A program made the translations under genes and the position numbers. The notes beneath the pieces are model-generated. The model saw only the letters and a list, made by a program, of their open reading frames with translations. It had not been told where the DNA came from and did no database searches. Shown one piece after another: positions 13,785-18,257 of a DNA stretch of 18,257 nucleotides (its first letter is position 1; each line of letters opens with the position of its first letter). Source of the DNA: an uncultured Eubacteriales bacterium (lineage in GTDB: Bacteria; Bacillota; Clostridia; Oscillospirales; Acutalibacteraceae); assembly GCA_948815685.1 (NCBI GenBank), contig CAQJOC010000002.1, positions 4,553 to 22,809 of the forward strand, read 5' to 3'.

Positions 13785-16025
13785 TTAAAAGGTTAACTGG
13801 TCTTCTGTTTCTCCATCTGAATTATAGGTAAAACCGACTACTGGAATATTTTTTACTTTATATTTTTTGATTTCATCTGATGCGTCTTCATCAACTTCAC
13901 GCACTTTTACTACCCTATGTCCTTTTTTTAATGTCATTACATGTACACCTATGGTATTTTTCGATGACTTCATCCCTAAAAGAGAACTTTCAAAAATAAT
14001 TGCTTTTCCGGCGGAGGAAATCATCATAAATTCTTTATCTTGTAAAAGATGAAAACAGGCCACCAGTGGAGATTTATCACTAAATGCTTTTAAAAGTTTT
14101 TTGCGATTTGTTTTTGTAAAATACGCTTTCATCTCTACTTTAGCGACTTTTCCATCTTCAAAGAAAAATAACATAAATCCTTCGTAATTTTTTGTTACAG
14201 CCATATATACAAGTTTTTCATCTTCGTCTGCCGAAACTTTCGCACCTATAAATTCTCCGAGAACACTTGCCTTGGTATCCGGGAAACTGCTTCCTTTCAT
14301 TTTATAAACTTTTGATTTCATGGAGAAAAATAGTAAATCAGAGCCGTTATTTCCTTCGACCTCTTGAGAAATTTCGTCGCCTTCTTTAAATTTGTGTTCA
14401 CTGCTTATTCTTAAAGATTGAGGCGTAATTTTTTTGAAATATCCCTCTTTAGTAAAAAAGAATGTAACAGGATAATCCGGCTCTGTTTCTTCATCTTCTT
14501 CAAATAAAATATCTTCCGGGTAAATAATCATACTTTTTCTCGGTTTTCCATTTTCTTCAGATATTTTTTCAAGTTCTGAAACTATTATTTCTTCAAGCCT
14601 TGATTTATTGTTGAGTATTTCCTCTAATTCTTTAATTTCTTCTTCCAGCTCGTCTATTTCATTTGTCTTTTTTAGTATATATTCTCGATTCAAGTGTCTA
14701 AGTTTTATCTCAGCGACATATTCAGCTTGTATTTTGTCTATTTCAAAGCCTTTCATAAGGTTCGGTATTACCATCGATTCTTCTTCGGTTTTTCTTATAA
14801 TCAAAATTGCCTTGTCTATATCTACAAGTATTTTCTTTAAACCATAAAGCAAGTGGAGTTTTTCTTTTTTCTTTTCCAAATCAAATTCTGTTCTTCTTTT
14901 TACACAGCTTTCTCGAAATTCTGTCCATTCCCGAAATATTTCCCGAACTCCCATGACTTTAGGGACACCATTTACCAAAATATTAAAGTTACATGAAAAA
15001 TTATCTTCCAGTGTAGTTAATTTGAAAAGTTTATTCATAAGTCTATCCGGGTCAAATCCTCGCTTTAAATCTATGGTTATCCTCAACCCATCAAGACCTG
15101 TTTCATCTCTTATATCGGATATTTCTTTGATTTTTCCCAATTTAACGAGTTCTATTACTTTCTCTATAATTGATTCACTTGTTGTAGTGGAAGGAATCGC
15201 ATTTATATCAATACAATTTGAACTTTTATCATAAGTATAACGTGCACGAACTCTTATTCCGCCTTTGCCGGTTTTATATATTTCTTTTATTTTATCTTTT
15301 TCATATATTATTTGTCCACCTCCGGGAAAATCCGGAGCAATTAAGGTTTTAGTTATATCGTGATTTTTATTTTTTATAAGTGCTATGGCAGTCTTACAGA
15401 CTTCTTTTAAATTAAAAGGACAAATCGAACTTGCCATTCCAACAGCAATTCCGGTATTCGCATTTACAAGTATAGATGGAAAACTTGCCGGAAGTAAAAC
15501 AGGTTCTTTTAAGGTATTATCGTAATTATCCGCAAAATCCACAGTGTTTTTTTCTATATCTCTAAATAATTCATAACATATGTTATCAAGCCTTGCTTCT
15601 GTATATCTAGATGCTGCATAAGCCATGTCTCTGGAAAAAGCTTTTCCAAAATTTCCCTTAGAATCTATATAAGGATGTAAAAGAGCTTCATTTCCTCTAC
15701 TTAATCTTACCATTGTATCATATATTGCACTGTCTCCATGGGGATTGAGTTTCATTGTTTGTCCCACAATATTTGCGGATTTTGTCCGTTGAGACCCTAA
15801 AAGTCCCATCTTATACATAGTATAAAGAAGTTTTCTGTGAGATGGCTTAAATCCGTCTATTTCGGGAATGGCCCTAGACATAATAACACTCATTGCATAA
15901 GGCATATAATTTTTTTCTATTGTATTAACAATTTTTTGTTCCATTATCTCTCCCGCACCGTCTATAACGCCTTGATGCCGAGATGGCTTATTATTGTAAA
16001 ATTTTTCTTTTTTTCTTTTTGTCAT
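13785..16025 (-). CDS. parC: Type IIA DNA topoisomerase A subunit (ParC/GyrA-like)
   Basis: This is the DNA-cleaving subunit of topoisomerase IV or gyrase. It is 746 aa. The winged-helix cleavage domain holds NPHGDSAIYD (94-103) and the active-site tyrosine in RYTE (Y141). The quinolone-determining positions equivalent to GyrA S83 and D87 are Ser99 and Asp103, the sensitive form. A coiled-coil stretch (about 435-485) precedes a shortened C-terminal region. I see no GyrA-box (QRRGGKG), which argues for a topoisomerase IV-like decatenase rather than a supercoiling gyrase. The ATG at 16025 is eight bases after AGGGGTG. A 28-residue basic leader precedes the conserved MEQKIVNTIEKNYMPYAMSVI. The partner B subunit is upstream, separated by an unusual 564-bp gap. 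Confidence 0.88.
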   Translation of the reverse strand: MTKRKKEKFYNNKPSRHQGVIDGAGEIMEQKIVNTIEKNYMPYAMSVIMSRAIPEIDGFKPSHRKLLYTMYKMGLLGSQRTKSANIVGQTMKLNPHGDSAIYDTMVRLSRGNEALLHPYIDSKGNFGKAFSRDMAYAASRYTEARLDNICYELFRDIEKNTVDFADNYDNTLKEPVLLPASFPSILVNANTGIAVGMASSICPFNLKEVCKTAIALIKNKNHDITKTLIAPDFPGGGQIIYEKDKIKEIYKTGKGGIRVRARYTYDKSSNCIDINAIPSTTTSESIIEKVIELVKLGKIKEISDIRDETGLDGLRITIDLKRGFDPDRLMNKLFKLTTLEDNFSCNFNILVNGVPKVMGVREIFREWTEFRESCVKRRTEFDLEKKKEKLHLLYGLKKILVDIDKAILIIRKTEEESMVIPNLMKGFEIDKIQAEYVAEIKLRHLNREYILKKTNEIDELEEEIKELEEILNNKSRLEEIIVSELEKISEENGKPRKSMIIYPEDILFEEDEETEPDYPVTFFFTKEGYFKKITPQSLRISSEHKFKEGDEISQEVEGNNGSDLLFFSMKSKVYKMKGSSFPDTKASVLGEFIGAKVSADEDEKLVYMAVTKNYEGFMLFFFEDGKVAKVEMKAYFTKTNRKKLLKAFSDKSPLVACFHLLQDKEFMMISSAGKAIIFESSLLGMKSSKNTIGVHVMTLKKGHRVVKVREVDEDASDEIKKYKVKNIPVVGFTYNSDGETEDQLTF

Positions 16026-16084
16026 TTAAAATCACCCCTTTTGGTTTGTATAATCCCAAAAAAATAAAAATAGAAATGAAAAAT

Positions 16085-16115
16085 AAAAAGTGTTTTAATA
16101 TTTCACACCTTTTTT
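16085..16115 (-). terminator. Terminator-like hairpin before the parC-like gene
   Basis: Read on the minus strand, AAAAGGTGT (16113-16105) pairs with ACACTTTTT (16093-16085) with one G-U pair and an 11-base loop, then TATTTTTC follows. It lies 60 bp upstream of the parC-like ATG. Its 5' arm is also the 3' arm of the perfect hairpin at 16106-16129, so the two structures exclude each other. Confidence 0.45.
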
Positions 16116-16207
16116 CGTGAAAAAAGGTGAACCCAAAAAAGCCTAGGGGGAGGATGTCGATTCCTCCCCCTCCACACCCCCACCTAAACGACCGGGCTGC
16201 TGCCCGG
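16106..16207. repeat. GC-rich triple-hairpin island
   Basis: There are three perfect inverted repeats in 102 bp: CACCTTTTTT/AAAAAAGGTG (16106-16129, 4-base loop), AGGGGGAGGA/TCCTCCCCCT (16145-16171, 7-base loop) and CCGGGC/GCCCGG (16192-16207, 4-base loop). A C-rich run (16163-16183) separates the last two. GC content here is far above every neighbouring stretch. It resembles a dispersed intergenic repeat or mobile palindromic element; no terminal repeats or target duplication were seen. Confidence 0.6.
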
Positions 16208-16589
16208 ACCCAGCTGTCTAAATCTTTTACTCTGCAAATTTATTGTAAATTTTTTCAAAATGTTTGATTATTTTACTTAAAATAACTGCACAATATAAAG
16301 TCTATTCTTTCTTTGTCAGATGACAAGATAATAAAATATTTTTTAATAAAAAAGTGAAAATGAAAAAGTAAAAATGAAAAGAGTGAAAAAATAGAAAAGT
16401 CTGTTTCCTCTGTGAAATTTTCAAATTGACCATAACACCGACAAAAACACAGCTTTATATGTCCCTTTATTTAAAGTAATAATTATTTTATTTTCAAAGT
16501 TTATTGTTTTAGTTTCTTTTATCTTTTCTCTTTATTTTTTTATTCCTTTATTGATTTCGCTTTACTTGTATAATTTTTTAATTTTTATA

Positions 16590-18257
16590 TTAACTTATAT
16601 CTGCAGTTTCCAGATAAAACTTCCCATTTTCTATTATATACTTCTTTCTTCCGGCAAGGTCATCACCTAATAAAATATCAAATATATCAGCTGTTTTTTT
16701 TGCATCTGCCGGCATAACCTTTATAAGTCTTCTTGTCAAAGGATTCATCGTTGTAAGGTTCATCATATCAGGTTCATTTTCACCTAATCCTTTCGATCTT
16801 TGTATTGTATACTTTTCATCTCCTATCTTTTTTAAAAATTTTTCTTTTTCTTCTTCATTATAAGCAAAATACGTCTCATTTTTTGTGTTTATTTCATAAA
16901 GAGGTGATTCTGCAATAAAAACTTTTCCTTCTGTAATAAGCTTTGGAGTAAGTCTGTAAAGCATTGTCAAAAGAAGAGTTCTGATTTGAAATCCGTCAAC
17001 ATCGGCATCTGTACAGAGAATAACTTTGCTCCATCTTAAAAGATTTATATCAAATGATGCCATATCTTTGCCGGCTCTTGAGGTTTTTACCTGGACTCCA
17101 CATCCTAAAACTTTAATAAGGTCCACTATTATTTCATTTTTAAAAATTTTATTATAATCTGCCTTGAGACAATTAAGTATTTTTCCACGTATTGGAATTA
17201 TAGCTTGAAAATTCGGGTCCCTTGCTTGTTTACACGCTCCAAGTGCAGAATCTCCCTCAACTATAAAAAGTTCACGAGTACTTACGTCTTTACTCCTACA
17301 ATCTACAAATTTGGCAATTCTGCTTGTCATATCTATATTTCCGGTAAGTTTCTTTTTAAGATTTAATCTAGTTTTTTCGGCATCTTCTCTGCTTCTTTTG
17401 TTTACTAACACCTGACCACAAATTTTATCGGCTTCTATTGGATTTTCTATAAAATAAATCTCCAGAAAATGTTTAAGCATTTCAGTTATAGCTTCTTGAA
17501 TACCCTTATTTGTAATCGATTTTTTAGTCTGATTTTCATAAGATGTAACACTGGAAAAAGAAGAAATTACAATTATCAAGCAATCCTCTATATCTGCAAA
17601 ACTTACTTTGCTTTCATTTTTATTATATTTTCCTGCCTGTTTTATATGAGCATCCACTTTAGAAACAAAAGCATTTTTAACAGCTTTTTCAGGGGCTCCA
17701 CCATGTTCAAGCCAGCTTGAATTATGATAATACTCGGCTATATGAATTTTATTTGAAAATGTAAGCGCAACCTCTATTTTAGTTTTATATTCCGGTTTGT
17801 CTTCTCTATCTCTAACCATTTTTTCAGATTGCCAATTTTGCACCGGTGTAAGGGAATCATTCCCGGCGAGTTCCTTTACATAATCCACTATTCCATTTTC
17901 ATAAATAAACTCATTTTCCGTAAAATTACCATTTTTTTCTATTCTAAAAATAAATTTTATACCGGCATTTACCACAGATTGCCTTTTTATCATATCAATA
18001 AAATATTCATTCGGAATATCGATATCCGTAAAGACATGAATATCCGGTTTCCAATGGATTTTGGTTCCGGTGTCTTTACCTCGATATTTTTCCTTTTTTA
18101 AGCCACCGATATTTTCACCTTTTTCGAAATGCAAGGTATATCTAAATCCGTCTCTTCTTATATCGACATCCATATATTCCGACGCATACTGAGTTGAACA
18201 AAGACCTAATCCGTTAAGACCAAGCGAATATTCATAATTTTGAGCTTCAAGATTATT
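16590..18257 (-). CDS. parE: Type IIA DNA topoisomerase B subunit (ParE/GyrB-like), 5' end missing
   Basis: This is the ATPase/Toprim subunit that partners the A subunit at 13785-16025. The frame is open across the right edge. The 28 codons before the internal ATG at 18173 encode a conserved GHKL segment (GLNGLG, residues 13-18 of the visible part), so the true start lies outside and 555 residues are visible. The transducer QTK loop is at 243-245. The Toprim motifs EGDSA (E334) and DADVD (D417, D419, D421) provide the metal-binding cleavage centre. The C-terminal KGLGE and final RR/K-rich segment are as expected. There is no large Gram-negative-type insert. ParE is favoured over GyrB because the partner lacks a GyrA-box, but the distinction is not certain. 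Confidence 0.9.
   Translation of the reverse strand, partial: NNLEAQNYEYSLGLNGLGLCSTQYASEYMDVDIRRDGFRYTLHFEKGENIGGLKKEKYRGKDTGTKIHWKPDIHVFTDIDIPNEYFIDMIKRQSVVNAGIKFIFRIEKNGNFTENEFIYENGIVDYVKELAGNDSLTPVQNWQSEKMVRDREDKPEYKTKIEVALTFSNKIHIAEYYHNSSWLEHGGAPEKAVKNAFVSKVDAHIKQAGKYNKNESKVSFADIEDCLIIVISSFSSVTSYENQTKKSITNKGIQEAITEMLKHFLEIYFIENPIEADKICGQVLVNKRSREDAEKTRLNLKKKLTGNIDMTSRIAKFVDCRSKDVSTRELFIVEGDSALGACKQARDPNFQAIIPIRGKILNCLKADYNKIFKNEIIVDLIKVLGCGVQVKTSRAGKDMASFDINLLRWSKVILCTDADVDGFQIRTLLLTMLYRLTPKLITEGKVFIAESPLYEINTKNETYFAYNEEEKEKFLKKIGDEKYTIQRSKGLGENEPDMMNLTTMNPLTRRLIKVMPADAKKTADIFDILLGDDLAGRKKYIIENGKFYLETADIS

Larger units (their letters stand above)
16026..16589. other. 564-bp gap between topoisomerase subunit genes
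   Basis: No gene is supported here. The left part (16085-16207) holds a chain of hairpins and a sharply GC-rich block. The rest (16230-16589) is AT-rich with no clear signals. parE and parC homologues are normally close together or overlapping, so this looks like an insertion or expansion within a former operon. Confidence 0.6.

Noticed and set aside
16154..16270. Proline-rich 37-codon ORF starting in the GC-rich island
   Set aside because: The codons fall out of the palindromic C-runs, the purine run directly touches the ATG, and the residue pattern is low-complexity.

Overview
This is a chromosomal replication-origin and partition neighbourhood from a very AT-rich, low-GC Gram-positive bacterium. 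The gene set (mnmG-rsmG, parA/soj-parB/spo0J, dnaN, dnaA, rplI, gdpP, and a compact ParE/ParC-like type IIA topoisomerase) and the perfect parS sites are typical of Firmicutes. The DnaA signature region (NARQ before the helix, then GGRDHST) points to Clostridia, possibly an Oscillospirales-like lineage. This placement is inferred from motifs, not from a tree.

Layout. Positions 1-3000: rsmG and mnmG form a minus-strand operon. Two perfect 16-bp parS sites sit here, one just after the rsmG stop and one inside the mnmG coding sequence. A possible 37-codon ORF and a strong terminator follow rsmG. Positions 3000-5000: parA-parB lie on the plus strand, divergent from mnmG, and end at an AT-rich terminator. 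Positions 5000-6240: a lone plus-strand gene with its own sigma-A-type promoters encodes a secreted transglutaminase-like cysteine-fold protein. It stands out in context and in arginine codon use. Positions 6300-9420: dnaN and dnaA on the minus strand are separated by about 590 bp. Clusters of non-canonical DnaA-box-like sequences lie on both sides of dnaA and overlap the dnaA promoter, which suggests a bipartite origin. Positions 9420-12500: rplI directly follows gdpP (c-di-AMP phosphodiesterase), with a promoter and a TTG start upstream. Positions 12560-18257: an ExoA-like family 2 glycosyltransferase, a ParC/GyrA-like A subunit and the 3' part of a ParE/GyrB-like B subunit, which runs off the right edge.

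How the genes work together. DnaA initiates replication and DnaN clamps the polymerase. ParA/ParB with parS segregates the origin, and the topoisomerase relaxes or decatenates DNA. MnmG and RsmG modify tRNA and rRNA, bL9 is ribosomal, and GdpP sets c-di-AMP levels. The gene order is rearranged compared with the usual Firmicutes origin, and every gene right of dnaA points toward it.

The most unusual non-coding features are: (1) a two-copy, two-hairpin element at about 9503-9560 and 13648-13712 whose stems are kept by compensatory changes; (2) a GC-rich triple-hairpin island at 16105-16207 in the 564-bp gap between the topoisomerase subunit genes; (3) a repeated ~30-bp AT-rich motif at 31 and 6245. 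No tRNA, rRNA, CRISPR array or intact insertion sequence was seen.
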